DNA of 64,000 bases from Shinella sp. UYSO24 (GTDB lineage: Bacteria > Pseudomonadota > Alphaproteobacteria > Rhizobiales > Rhizobiaceae): the NCBI GenBank assembly GCA_902167985.1, contig CABHNZ010000005.1, positions 264,073 through 328,072 of the forward strand, read 5' to 3'. The position numbers and the translations under genes are program-made. The notes below the pieces were generated by a model. The model was not told the origin of the DNA and searched no databases. It was given only the letters and a program-made list of their open reading frames with translations. Below, in pieces: positions 9,880-19,260 of the stretch (positions are counted from its first letter, which is position 1; every line of letters starts with the position of its first letter).

Positions 9880-10951
9880 CTACTTCTTGTAGATCAGCCA
9901 GCTCTTGCCGACATAATCCTTCTTCATGCTTCTTCGAAGAGGATCGAACGGTTGCGGCCGGTGTTTTTCGCCATGTAAAGCGCGGTATCCGAATGCGAAT
10001 AGAGTTCGCCGGGATCGGTTGCTGCGAGCCCATGGCATAGCCGAGCGAGATCGTCACCGGACCATAATTGACGCCTGAGCGGGAATTGCGGAAGGCACGG
10101 GTCTCAAGCGCGCGGCGAATACGCTCGCACATGATCATCACTTCTTCCGGCGTATTGCCCTCGACGATCATGGCGAATTCCTCGCCGCCGGTTCTTGCGA
10201 CGAAGACATCCTTGCGGACATTGGAGCGCATGACGGAGGCGACGGTCGCGAGGATCTTGTCACCGACCGGGTGGCCGTAGGTGTCGTTGATCTTCTTGAA
10301 ATTATCGATATCGGCAAGAACGAGCGCGGTGATCGGCAGGTTGCCCTGATTGTCGAAGATCGTCGCCAGCTTCTCGTCGAAGGCGCGACGGTTTGCGAGC
10401 CGCGTCAGGCTGTCGGTATTGGCGATGCGCTTGTACTCGTCGAGTTCCTTGCGCACCTGGTCCATTTCCTGGGACCGTTGCGTCATGTCGTCGACCGTGC
10501 GCTCGCCATGGGCCATCGTGTGGCCGGTGGCTTCGCTCAGAAGGCCGATGGCGTTGCGGATCAGGTCGGCGGAGAAATTGCTCTTGGAATTGATGCGATG
10601 CGCCGTCTCGCCCAGCAGCCTGTTATAGCTTTCGAGCGAGTTCTGTTCCTGCCTGAGCACTTTCAGCAGCGCGTCGAGCTCGCCGAGCAGCTTCACATGG
10701 GCGCGTTCGATGACGGCGATATGGCCAGTCCCCAGATGGACTTCCGACAGGTGGTCGAGCTCTTCCTGGGTGGCACGATTTCCAAGTGCTGCCAATTCCT
10801 GGGTCAGTTCGGGATTGGAGCCGAGATAGGCTTCATAGAAAAGCTGATAGTTGCGAGGAATGGGAGCGACGCCCATAGACCTCACAGCGTAGACGATCTG
10901 TCCGACGATATCTGACGTTTGCGCCTTGGGCGCAGCGGCCGTAGTCATCAT
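9880..10951 (-). CDS. GGDEF-domain protein, probable diguanylate cyclase (two frameshifts)
   Basis: Makes cyclic di-GMP from two GTP if active. The N-terminal ~170 residues are helical and without a recognised sensor (VRSMGVAPIPRNYQLFYEAY), followed by a linker and a GGDEF domain with DSLTRLANRRAFDE, ADIDNFKKINDTYGHPVGD and the active-site motif GGEEF. The position of the usual RxxD inhibitory site reads RKDV, with Asp one residue too late, so product inhibition may be absent. Two single-base losses near 10026 and 9928 disturb the C-terminus. After repair it reads ATDPGELYSHSDTALYMAKN followed by TGRNRS and ends in KKDYVGKSWLIYKK with stop at 9880-9882, about 357 residues. No membrane helix is visible. 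Confidence 0.88.
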
Positions 10952-11217
10952 CCGCCTCCGTTTCCCTCAACTCCGGGTAATTTGGTGAGTATTTATACGT
11001 AAAGTATTGGGAAATAATTAAAACGCCGGATGATGCTGGTGCATCGCGGCGTGTTTCTTCCCTTATCTCGTTCGACATTAAGTAAAAACGACCGCATATT
11101 GCGAATGTGATAATATGTTTTATTTTATAGTTTGATTGCTGATTAAGCTTTGCGGCCCGGTGCGCCTGGTGTGCTTTGCCATCAGCGGGGTCTTTATCGA
11201 TGCTTTTGGGCAGGTGT
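10952..11217. other. Gene-free stretch upstream of the GGDEF gene
   Basis: This stretch holds no credible gene. It is AT-rich around 10980-11140 (for example TATTTATACGTAAAG and ATATGTTTTATTTTATAG), which fits promoter DNA for the minus-strand GGDEF gene. I see no operator I can name. A hairpin at 11218-11250 follows on its right side. Confidence 0.4.
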
Positions 11218-11250
11218 CTCCCCTGCGAACCGTCAAAGGTCGCAGGGGAG
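11218..11250 (-). terminator. Inverted repeat downstream of fumC
   Basis: A perfect 11-bp stem, CTCCCCTGCGA / TCGCAGGGGAG, with an 11-base loop, 22 bases after the fumC stop. No T-run follows in the fumC direction, so it may act as an mRNA 3' stabiliser or a weak terminator. Confidence 0.5.
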
Positions 11251-11272
11251 GTTTTCGTGAAGCGGAGATCTT

Positions 11273-12664
11273 TTACTTCGGGCCGATCATGTTTTCCGGG
11301 CGGACATACTGGTCGAACTCTTCGTTCGTCAGGTATCCGCCGCCAACGGCTTCTTCGCGAAGGGTCGTGCCGTTCTTGTGAGCGGTCTTGGCGATCTTGG
11401 CGCAGATGTCGTAGCCGAGCCTGGAGTTGAGCGCGGTGACGAGCATCAGGGAGTTTTCGACACCCTTCTTGATGTTGTCTTCACGGGCCTCGATGCCGAC
11501 GACGCAATTGTCGGTGAAGGAGACTGCGGCATCGCCGAGCAGCTGCACCGACTGCAGGAAGTTATAGGCCATCATCGGATTGTAGACGTTGAGCTCGAAA
11601 TGGCCCTGGCTGCCGGCAAAGGTGAGGGCAGCATGGTTGCCGAAGATGTGGGCGCAGACCTGGGTCAGGGCTTCCGACTGGGTCGGGTTGACCTTGCCCG
11701 GCATGATCGACGAACCCGGTTCGTTTTCCGGCAGCGACAGTTCGCCGAGGCCGGCGCGCGGGCCGGAGCCCAGGAAGCGGATGTCGTTGGCGATCTTGAA
11801 GAGGGCGGCGGCGGCCGCATTGATCGCGCCGTGGGCGAAGACCATCGAATCATGCGAGGCGAGCGCCTCGAACTTGTTCGGTGCGGTGACGAAGGGCAGG
11901 CCTGTGATCTTGGAGATTTCGTCCGCGACCTTTTCGGCAAAGCCGATCGGGGCGTTGAGGCCGGTGCCAACCGCGGTGCCGCCCTGGGCGAGCTTGGAGA
12001 GAGCCGGAAGCGTCAGTTCGATATTGGCGATTGCCGAGGCAACCTGCGCGGCATAGCCGGAGAATTCCTGGCCGAGCGTCAGCGGGGTTGCGTCCTGCGT
12101 ATGCGTGCGGCCGATCTTGATGATGTGGCTGAATGCCTTCACCTTGACGTCCAGCGCTTCATGCAGGTGCTTCAGCGAGGGCAGGAGGTGGCGGACGATG
12201 GTCTCGACGCAGGCGATGTGCATGGCCGTCGGATAGGTGTCGTTCGACGACTGGCTCATGTTGACGTGATCGTTGGGGTGGACCGGCTTCTTGGAGCCCA
12301 TCACGCCGCCAAGCATTTCGATCGCGCGGTTGGAGATCACTTCATTGGCATTCATGTTCGACTGGGTGCCGGAACCGGTCTGCCAGACGACGAGGGGGAA
12401 GTGGTCGTTCAGCTTGCCGTCGATGACTTCCTGCGCCGCGTCCGTGATCGCCTTGCCGAGATCCTTGTCGAGGCCGGCGAGTTCCATGTTGGCGCGGGCT
12501 GCAGCCTGCTTGACGATGCCGAGCGCACGCACGACGGCGAGCGGCTGTTTTTCCCAACCGATCTTGAAATTGCCGAGCGATCGCTGTGCCTGTGCGCCCC
12601 AGTAGCGGTCGCTTGCGACGTCGATCGGGCCGAATGTATCGGTTTCTGTGCGGGTGGTTGCCAT
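11273..12664 (-). CDS. fumC: Class II fumarate hydratase FumC
   Basis: Catalyses reversible hydration of fumarate to L-malate in the TCA cycle as a soluble, cluster-free homotetramer. The 463-residue frame is intact. Landmarks: [53 protein letters not shown], and the superfamily signature [13 protein letters not shown] containing the catalytic-loop Ser. Length is standard. It is transcribed alone, divergent from the L,D-transpeptidase gene. Confidence 0.98.
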   Translation of the reverse strand: MATTRTETDTFGPIDVASDRYWGAQAQRSLGNFKIGWEKQPLAVVRALGIVKQAAARANMELAGLDKDLGKAITDAAQEVIDGKLNDHFPLVVWQTGSGTQSNMNANEVISNRAIEMLGGVMGSKKPVHPNDHVNMSQSSNDTYPTAMHIACVETIVRHLLPSLKHLHEALDVKVKAFSHIIKIGRTHTQDATPLTLGQEFSGYAAQVASAIANIELTLPALSKLAQGGTAVGTGLNAPIGFAEKVADEISKITGLPFVTAPNKFEALASHDSMVFAHGAINAAAAALFKIANDIRFLGSGPRAGLGELSLPENEPGSSIMPGKVNPTQSEALTQVCAHIFGNHAALTFAGSQGHFELNVYNPMMAYNFLQSVQLLGDAAVSFTDNCVVGIEAREDNIKKGVENSLMLVTALNSRLGYDICAKIAKTAHKNGTTLREEAVGGGYLTNEEFDQYVRPENMIGPK

Positions 12665-13037
12665 TGTCTGCCTCTACTCCTCAGTATCTGGCCGCCGATT
12701 GCGCGAATGCTATCAAGATCGCGTTATTCCTTCATCCCGGCCGGGCGCATTACTATACGAATGCTGCAACACCGCAAGTCGCTGGAAGTGGCCTGTGGCG
12801 GGCGCTCTGCGTGCTCTTTCGGACACGCGGATGCGAAATATCACAGAAGTTTCAACCGGGCGCGACGCCGCTATGGTTGCTCGTCAGTAAAAATTTAACG
12901 AATATTTTCTTAACGTTCAGTCCGCGGCCGCAACACGGATGTCATCCTTGGTGAATGATTTGTGTGTCCGGCTGTTCCTTTCAATCCCTCGCGCGATCGG
13001 ATAGATGGCGTGACAGCTTTTCGGCCTGCAAGGCAAG
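12665..13037. other. Divergent intergenic region fumC / L,D-transpeptidase
   Basis: No credible gene is seen in these 373 bases. The region must contain the promoters for both divergent genes. There is an AT-rich patch around 12885-12925 (AAAAATTTAACGAATATTTTCTTAACG) on the L,D-transpeptidase side. I cannot identify a specific regulator site. Confidence 0.4.
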
Positions 13038-15164
13038 ATGCAGGCGCAGACCACGGGGACGACATTGCAGAACAGATTGAACAAGACTTCGCGGGCACTT
13101 GCTTTTGTGTCTGGCCTTGCGATCACCGCCAGCCTCGGGGCGCCTGCGCATGCGATGACCCTGATGGATTTCATTCGCGGCGGACCGGGCAAGAGCAAGG
13201 CTGCCGACCAGAGCGTACCGGGCGTCAATTCGCCGGCACCGAGCGAGCGTCAGCTGGCCGATCCGGAGCCGCTGCCCAAGGTTTCCGCACCGAAATACCT
13301 GACCTACAAGGCTGATTCCGAACGTCTGGTGCGCACCGGCGGCTTTGCAGCGGCGTCCGCCACGGATGGCACCAAGCTTCTGTTGCAGGCGAAGGTGGCT
13401 GCGCCGAACGACATCGCTTCGGCACTCGAGGCATTCTACGGCAAGAATGGCGCGCCGCTCTGGGTTTCCGCCGGTGATGTCAATGACAAGGCCAAGGCTG
13501 TCGTGGCGCTTCTCGCCCGTGCTGATGAATTCGGCCTCGACCCGGCCGATTATGCCGTCACCGTGCCGGTTCTGACGACATCCAGCATTACGCCGCCGGC
13601 GGCCTGTTGCTGCTCCGGCCGCTGCTGCGCCTGCTCCGGCCGCCGATGCGACCGTCGCGCAGGCGGCTCCGGCTGCGCCCGCGCTGATGCAACGGCTGCT
13701 GCGGCACCTGCAGCTACGCCGGCGAATTCTGCTTCGACGACGCCGGCTGCACCGGTTGCTGCTGCGCCGGTGGCCGACGCATCCGCTGCCCAGCCTGCGG
13801 CGACACCTGCTGCGACCCCAGCGGCTGCTCCGGCTGCACCAGTCGTCGCTTCTGCCGATCATGACCGCGAGTTGATGCAGTTCGAACTGGCTCTGTCGTC
13901 GAAGGCGCTGATGTTTGCGCAGGATATGGTGCGCGGTCGCCTCGACCCCGACCGGATCTCCGAATATCACGATTTCAAGCGCAAGACGGTTGATCTCGGC
14001 GCCACGCTTGCGACGCTGCAGACTGGTACGGATGACGCTGCCTATCTCTCCAATCTCGGCCCGAAGAACCCCGAGTTTGAACAGCTGAAGGCGGAACTTG
14101 CGCGTCTGAAGACCGAAGTCACCAACGAGCAGACCGCGATCAAGCTGCCCGACAACCTGCTGCTGAAGCCGGGCTCGAGCAGCCCGGACATGGCCAATGT
14201 CGTTGCCGCCATCCAGCATGCCGGCTCTGAGACGTTCAAGACGAAGTTCTCCGCCACGTTCACGGGCTACCAGAAGACGCCGGAATACACGCCGGAACTC
14301 GTCGACATGGTGAAGGGCTTCCAGAGCGAGAAGGGCCTGAAGGCCGATGGCGTCATCGGCGCTGCGACCGTGCGCAAGCTGGTCGGCGATTCGGTCGAGG
14401 ACAAGGTGCAGAAGGTCGTCGTCGCCATGGAACAGGCACGCTGGCTGCCGGCCGATTTCGGTCCGCGCTACGTGTTCATCAACCAGGCTGCGTTCCGCGT
14501 CTATTATCACGAGAACGGCCAGGAGCAGTTCTCGATGCGCGCCGTTGTCGGCGCCAAGGCGCACCAGACCTTCTTCTTCGAAAACCAGATCCAGACCGTC
14601 GAGTTCAACCCTTACTGGGGCGTGCCGCAGTCGATCATCATCAACGAGATGCTGCCGCATCTGCGTCAGGATCCGAGCTATCTCGATCGTCTCGGCTATG
14701 AAGTGACGGTCAACGGCAAGGCCGTGCCGTCTGCCAGCGTCAACTGGTTCGGCTCGGTGCAGAATATCGGCGTTCGTCAGCCGCCGTCGAGCGACAATGC
14801 GCTTGGCGATCTGAAGATCCTCTTCCCGAATGCCCATGCCATCTACATGCATGACACGCCGGCCAAGAGCTTCTTCAATCGCGATATGCGCGCGCTGAGC
14901 CACGGTTGCGTGCGTCTGCAGGAGCCGCGCAAGATGGCTGCTGCCGTGCTCGGCATCTCGCAGCAGGAAGTCGATGCCCGTATCGCCGGCGGCAAGAATG
15001 AAGCCGTCAAGGTGCCGTCGAAATTCCCGGTCTATGTCGCCTATTTCACCGCCTGGCCGAACAAGGATGGCCATGTGGAATATTTCGCCGACGTCTATGA
15101 CCGTGATGCGGCGACGCTGAAGGCGCTCGACATCACCAGCAAGGCACGCGCGACGCAGATCTGA
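13038..15164 (+). CDS. L,D-transpeptidase family protein (YkuD) with peptidoglycan-binding domain
   Basis: An exported cell-wall enzyme that forms 3-3 crosslinks in peptidoglycan, the dominant type in polar-growing Rhizobiaceae. A signal peptide is visible (ALAFVSGLAITASLGAPAHA, about residues 21-40). A low-complexity Ala/Pro linker covers about 180-260, a PG-binding domain has VKGFQSEKGLKADGVIGAAT, and the C-terminal YkuD domain has the active-site motif LSHGCVRL with the nucleophilic Cys. The frame stays open, but residues about 178-218 are out of frame: three separate single-base losses near 13570, 13602 and 13686 add up to three. Repair replaces a false Cys-rich stretch by DDIQHYAAGG plus a Pro/Ala linker. 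Corrected length is about 709 residues. Confidence 0.92.
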   Translation: MQAQTTGTTLQNRLNKTSRALAFVSGLAITASLGAPAHAMTLMDFIRGGPGKSKAADQSVPGVNSPAPSERQLADPEPLPKVSAPKYLTYKADSERLVRTGGFAAASATDGTKLLLQAKVAAPNDIASALEAFYGKNGAPLWVSAGDVNDKAKAVVALLARADEFGLDPADYAVTVPVLTTSSITPPAACCCSGRCCACSGRRCDRRAGGSGCARADATAAAAPAATPANSASTTPAAPVAAAPVADASAAQPAATPAATPAAAPAAPVVASADHDRELMQFELALSSKALMFAQDMVRGRLDPDRISEYHDFKRKTVDLGATLATLQTGTDDAAYLSNLGPKNPEFEQLKAELARLKTEVTNEQTAIKLPDNLLLKPGSSSPDMANVVAAIQHAGSETFKTKFSATFTGYQKTPEYTPELVDMVKGFQSEKGLKADGVIGAATVRKLVGDSVEDKVQKVVVAMEQARWLPADFGPRYVFINQAAFRVYYHENGQEQFSMRAVVGAKAHQTFFFENQIQTVEFNPYWGVPQSIIINEMLPHLRQDPSYLDRLGYEVTVNGKAVPSASVNWFGSVQNIGVRQPPSSDNALGDLKILFPNAHAIYMHDTPAKSFFNRDMRALSHGCVRLQEPRKMAAAVLGISQQEVDARIAGGKNEAVKVPSKFPVYVAYFTAWPNKDGHVEYFADVYDRDAATLKALDITSKARATQI

Positions 15165-15190
15165 TCGGCAGATGGCCTGGTCGGAATATC

Positions 15191-15219
15191 AAACGGCGGC
15201 TCTCGGGCCGCCGTTTTTC
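15191..15219 (+). terminator. Intrinsic terminator between L,D-transpeptidase gene and gph
   Basis: Stem ACGGCGGC / GCCGCCGT with a 6-base loop followed by TTTT on the plus strand, 27 bases past the L,D-transpeptidase stop. An AAA run on the other side also lets it act on convergent gph. Confidence 0.85.
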
Positions 15220-15240
15220 GTCTGTGGTCTATCGGCCGTT

Positions 15241-15981
15241 TCAGGCGCGGGCGGCGATAAGCTGCCGGACGAAATCCGGGGTGATCTCGTCAAAGTGATC
15301 GACGATATGGTCGGCGCCGAGCTCTTCCGCCGGCACGTCCGAATAGCCGAAGCGGACGGCAATCGAGGGGATGCCGGCATTGCGGGCGGCGAGAATGTCG
15401 TTGATGCTGTCCCCCACCATGACGGAGGCTTTTGCCGATGCGCCGGCCTTCTCGATCGTGCCGAAGATATGGCCGGCATCGGGTTTTCTCACCGCAAACG
15501 TATTGCCGCCGGTGATCGTCGGGAAGTCGCCGGCAAGGCCGAGTTTTTCGATCAGCGGGCGGGCCAGTTCCTCGGCCTTGTTGGTGCAGATCGCGAGGCT
15601 GAAACCGGCGGCGGCGAGGGCGGCGAGGCAGGCTGTCGCGCCCGGGTAGGGACGGCTCTTGCCCGGCATATGGGCGGCATAATGGCCCATGAAACGGTCG
15701 AAGAGCGTGTTGAAGGTCTCTTCGTTGAGTGGCGTGCGGCGCAGTTCGAAGGCGCGGGTAATCATCACCTTGACGCCCTGGCCGACGAGGAAGGTCACGT
15801 CGTCGAAGGTTACGGGCTCCATGCCGACGGCCTCGATCGTGTAGTTCAGGCTGTCGATGAGGTCGGGTGCGGTGTCGATGAGCGTGCCGTCGAGATCGAA
15901 GATGACGAGTGGTGCCTGTGTTGCGCGGCTCCCGGCTGCGACGCTGTCAGGTACTGTGGCGGAACCTTCTAAAATCGGCAC
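15241..15981 (-). CDS. gph: Phosphoglycolate phosphatase (HAD family)
   Basis: Hydrolyses 2-phosphoglycolate, a by-product of DNA repair and photorespiration-like reactions, to glycolate. HAD motifs: VIFDLDGTLIDTAPDL (motif I with nucleophilic Asp), ICTNK (motif II), the Lys in RKPDAG, and VMVGDSINDILAARNAG (motif IV acidic pair). I choose the GTG at 15981 because AAGGGAGG lies just before it; an upstream ATG at 16026 has no such site. The protein then has about 246 residues with a 23-residue leader before the HAD core. HAD specificity is hard to read from sequence, so the substrate is inferred from family similarity. Confidence 0.87.
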   Translation of the reverse strand: MPILEGSATVPDSVAAGSRATQAPLVIFDLDGTLIDTAPDLIDSLNYTIEAVGMEPVTFDDVTFLVGQGVKVMITRAFELRRTPLNEETFNTLFDRFMGHYAAHMPGKSRPYPGATACLAALAAAGFSLAICTNKAEELARPLIEKLGLAGDFPTITGGNTFAVRKPDAGHIFGTIEKAGASAKASVMVGDSINDILAARNAGIPSIAVRFGYSDVPAEELGADHIVDHFDEITPDFVRQLIAARA

Positions 15982-16186
15982 GAAAACCTCCCTTGGTATC
16001 GTTCTTGAATGGGTTCGGCGGGCCATCGAGGCCTGGCGAACAGGATGATCGGGTGACTATGGGGGATTCGTCCGCATGGCAAAAGGGCCGCAAAAGGCTT
16101 GTGTCAGTTTAGCCGTGAGGGGTCTTCCGCTTGGCCATGGAGGCGTGTAAACAGCACTCGGCGAAACAGCGGGGAGCGTGTGGCGG

Positions 16187-16882
16187 ATGGACGCCCGTGA
16201 AATGAAGATCAAGGCGGCGGCGGAAGCTCTGACCTATGTCGAGGACGGCATGCGTCTCGGCATCGGCACCGGATCGACGGCGGAAGAATTCGTGCGGCTT
16301 CTGGCCGAGCGGGTTGAAGGCGGCCTGAAAATCCAGGGCGTGCCGACATCCGAGCGGACAGCGCGGCTCTGCCTCGAACTGGGCGTTCCCCTGAAATCGC
16401 TCGACGAGCTTCCGGAACTCGATCTGACGATCGATGGCGCCGATGAATTCGACGCGGCGCTGACGCTCGTCAAGGGCGGTGGCGGTGCGCTTCTGCGCGA
16501 GAAAATCGTTGCGGCCGCATCCACGCGGATGATCGTGATTGCCGACGAGAGCAAGCTGGTCGAGACGCTCGGTGCCTTTCCTCTGCCGATCGAGGTCAAT
16601 CCGTTCGGTCTCGAAGCGACGCGCATTTCCATCGAAAAGGCGGCCTCGCGGCTTGGTCTTTCGGGCGAGTTGAAGCTGCGCCGCAAGGGGGACGAAGTTT
16701 TCTCCACCGATGGCGGACACTACATTCTCGACGCATCTTTTGGCCGTATTCCTGATGCAGACGCTCTATCCGGGGCACTGCACGCGATACCTGGTGTCGT
16801 GGAACACGGTCTGTTCATTCACATGGCGTCCTTAGCGATCCTCGCCGGCGAAGCGGGTGTGCGGACGTTGGAAGCGAATTAA
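16187..16882 (+). CDS. rpiA: Ribose-5-phosphate isomerase A
   Basis: Interconverts ribose 5-phosphate and ribulose 5-phosphate in the pentose phosphate pathway. Conserved features: [13 protein letters not shown] (phosphate binding), [11 protein letters not shown] with catalytic Asp, and [14 protein letters not shown]. At 231 residues the length is typical. The ATG at 16187 follows GGGGAG at 16171-16176. The next gene (DUF2059) begins 18 bases downstream, so the two are probably co-transcribed and share the terminator near 17526. Confidence 0.97.
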   Translation: MDAREMKIKAAAEALTYVEDGMRLGIGTGSTAEEFVRLLAERVEGGLKIQGVPTSERTARLCLELGVPLKSLDELPELDLTIDGADEFDAALTLVKGGGGALLREKIVAAASTRMIVIADESKLVETLGAFPLPIEVNPFGLEATRISIEKAASRLGLSGELKLRRKGDEVFSTDGGHYILDASFGRIPDADALSGALHAIPGVVEHGLFIHMASLAILAGEAGVRTLEAN

Positions 16883-16900
16883 ACTAGGAGCTGTTTACTC

Positions 16901-17492
16901 ATGATCAAATACGCGGTTTTCGGCCGTTCCGCCGTCCTCGCGATCCTTCTGTCCGGTGCAGCGGCGGCTTCTGCCCAGGCTCAGGACGTTACCGATGCGC
17001 AGATCGCGGCCGCGCGTCAGGCGATTTCGTCGATGAAGGTCACTGACAATTACGACAATATTCTGCCGAACCTGGCCGAGCGCCTGAAGGCGCAGTTCAT
17101 TCAGGCATCGCCGAACTTCCAGACGCAGATCTCGACGATCGTCGACCAGCAGGCGCTGCGCTTGCGCCGCGTCGTGCCGATCTCGAAAAGGAAGCCGCGA
17201 CGATCTACGCGAAGAACTTCTCGACGGACGAGCTGAAGCAGATCTCGACCTTCTTCAACACCGAGACCGGCAAGAAGCTTCTGAAGAACCAGCCGCTGAT
17301 CGCACGCGACATGACGCGCGCTGCGGAAATCTGGGCGAACGGCATCTCGCGTGACCTCAACGACAATTCGACCAACAAGCTGCGCGGCGTGATCGACACG
17401 ACCAAGGTGCAGATGCCGGTCGTCGATGCTGCTCCGGCCGCTGCTGCTGCAAAGCCGGCCGCCAAGGCTCCGGCTCCGTCGCCGAAGCCTGA
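16901..17492 (+). CDS. DUF2059 secreted protein (two frameshifts)
   Basis: A small exported protein with a DUF2059 domain. The signal peptide is clear (AVLAILLSGAAAASAQAQ, about residues 11-28). The domain includes the conserved AATIYAKNFSTDELKQISTF followed by FNTETGKKLL. The C-terminus is an Ala/Pro/Lys tail. One base is missing near 17160; repair gives QALALAPRRADLEKEAATIY. Another is missing near 17489, which hides the TGA at 17490-17492 and otherwise runs this frame into gor. Corrected length is 197 residues. The function of DUF2059 is unknown. It lies 18 bases after rpiA, so it is likely in the same transcript. Confidence 0.85.
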
Positions 17493-17525
17493 TCGGCCGA
17501 TCACGGCCCTTCTGATCGTTTCGTC

Positions 17526-17553
17526 AAAGCCCGGAGCAATCCGGGCTTTTTCT
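17526..17553 (+). terminator. Intrinsic terminator after the rpiA-DUF2059 unit
   Basis: Stem AAAGCCCGGA / TCCGGGCTTT with loop GCAA, followed by TTTCTT. It is 34 bases after the repaired DUF2059 stop and 75 bases before the gor start. Confidence 0.9.
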
Positions 17554-17628
17554 TGTTCGGTTCCATGCCTATATGTGGCTCGCAATTTCTGCCTTCGGCT
17601 TTGCCGGCATGTTCTCAAGGAGATAGTT

Positions 17629-19016
17629 ATGACCGCCTATGATTATGATCTGTTCGTCATCGGTGGCGGCTCCGGCGGGGTGAGGGCAGGTCGCGTGGCA
17701 GCCTCGCTCGGCAAGCGCGTCGGGATCGCCGAGGAGTTCCGCTATGGCGGCACCTGCGTCATCCGCGGCTGCGTGCCGAAGAAGCTCTATGTCTATGCCT
17801 CGCAGTTTTCCGAGCATTTCGAAGATGCCGAGGGCTATGGCTGGACGGTCGGTGAGCGCTCCTTCGACTGGAAGAAGCTGGTCGCCGCCAAGGAGAAGGA
17901 GATCACCCGTCTCGAGGGTCTCTATCGCCGCGGGCTTGAGAACAACAAGGCGGAAGTCTTCGATAGCCGTGCCGAACTGGTGGACGCCCATACGGTTCGT
18001 CTCGTCGCCTCGGACAAGACCGTGACGGCGGAACGGATCGTGATTGCGACGGGTGGCGTTGCCAATGCCCATATCTCGCTGCCGGGCTACCAGCACTGCA
18101 TCTCGTCCAACGAGGCCTTCGATCTGGAAGAACTGCCGCGCTCGATGCTGATTGCCGGCGGCGGCTATATCGCCGTCGAATTCGCCAATATCTTCCACGG
18201 GCTGGGTGTCGACGTAACGCTGATCTATCGCGGCAAGGAAATCCTGTCGCGCTTCGACCACGACATGCGCCAGGGCCTGCACAAGGCGATGGTGGAGAAG
18301 GGTGTCCGCATCCTGACCACGGATGTGATCGAAAGTGTCGAGAAGCGCGCCGAGGGCGATCTTGTCGCCAGGACGAAGAATGGCGAGACGATCACCGCCG
18401 ATCAGGTGATGCTGGCGCTGGGCCGTGACCCGAATACCAAGGGGCTCGGGCTGGAAAAGGCAGGCGTTGCCGTCGATCACGCGGGCGCCATCATCGTCGA
18501 TGATTTTCGCGCACGAGCGCGGAGAATATCTTTGCGCTCGGCGACGTCACCAACCGGGTACAGCTGACGCCGGTCGCGATCCATGAGGCCATGTGCTTCA
18601 TCGAGACCGTCTATCGCGACAACCCGACCAAGCCGGATCACGATCTGATCCCGACGGCGGTGTTTTCGCAGCCGGAGATCGGCACTGTCGGTATCAGCGA
18701 GGAAGAGGCGGCGAAGCACTATGCCGAGCTCGAGGTCTACCGCGCCGAGTTCCGGCCGATGAAGGCGACGCTTTCCGGCCGTTCCGAGCGGATGATCATG
18801 AAGCTGATCGTCGATGCGGCAAGCCGCAAGGTGATCGGTGCCCACATCCTCGGCCACGAAGCCGGCGAGATGGCGCAGCTTATCGGCGTGTCGCTGAAAG
18901 CCGGCGTGACGAAGGACGATTTCGACCGGACGATGGCGCTGCATCCATCGGCGGCCGAAGAACTCGTGACGATGTACAATCCGAGCTATCGGATCGTGAA
19001 GGGCGAGCGGGTATAA
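17629..19016 (+). CDS. gor: Glutathione-disulfide reductase (one frameshift)
   Basis: A flavoenzyme that reduces oxidised glutathione with NADPH. Visible: FAD-binding GGGSGGVRAGRVAASLG, redox-active disulfide GGTCVIRGCVPKKLY, NAD(P)-binding GGGYIAVEFANIFHGLGVDV, and the C-terminal MALHPSAAEELVTM containing the catalytic His-Glu pair. One T seems lost from a T-run near 18506; repair gives VDDFSRTSAENIFALGDVT, the second FAD motif, and a 462-residue protein of standard length. The ATG at 17629 follows AAGGAGA. It is preceded by its own terminator-bounded gap, so it is probably monocistronic. Confidence 0.95.
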
Positions 19017-19066
19017 ACCTGCAATCAGTAATCGTCGCGGGCAGGCGTTTCGCGGCGGTTTCTGAC

Positions 19067-19159
19067 CTAGAGCGCCGTGCGTCCGAACGGACGCACAAAG
19101 GACGCTCTAGTTTTTCAATCTACGCATCAGGCTTTCCGAAAATCGGGATCGATTTTCGG
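19067..19159. repeat. Rhizobial intergenic palindromic element (RIME-like), two hairpins
   Basis: First part: outer arms CTAGAGCG (19067-19074) and CGCTCTAG (19103-19110) enclosing a perfect 9-bp stem GTGCGTCCG / CGGACGCAC (19077-19096), followed by TTTTTC. Second part: CCGAAAATCG / CGATTTTCGG with a 4-base loop (19136-19159). This resembles the mosaic intergenic palindromes scattered through Rhizobium and Agrobacterium chromosomes. The T-run also makes the first hairpin a plausible gor terminator. Confidence 0.65.
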
Positions 19160-19260
19160 GCCGATGCTGTAGTCAAGTGGTGGATTAAGAGCTATAAGCC
19201 GCCACTTTCAAAAACAAGAATGCCGGGTGCGGGTGCACCCAGGCCCCAAGGTGACGTGAC

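Noticed and set aside
13595..13680. Cys-rich stretch in the L,D-transpeptidase resembling a metal-binding motif
   Set aside because: It is translated out of frame between compensating deletions. The correct frame gives a Pro/Ala linker without cysteines.
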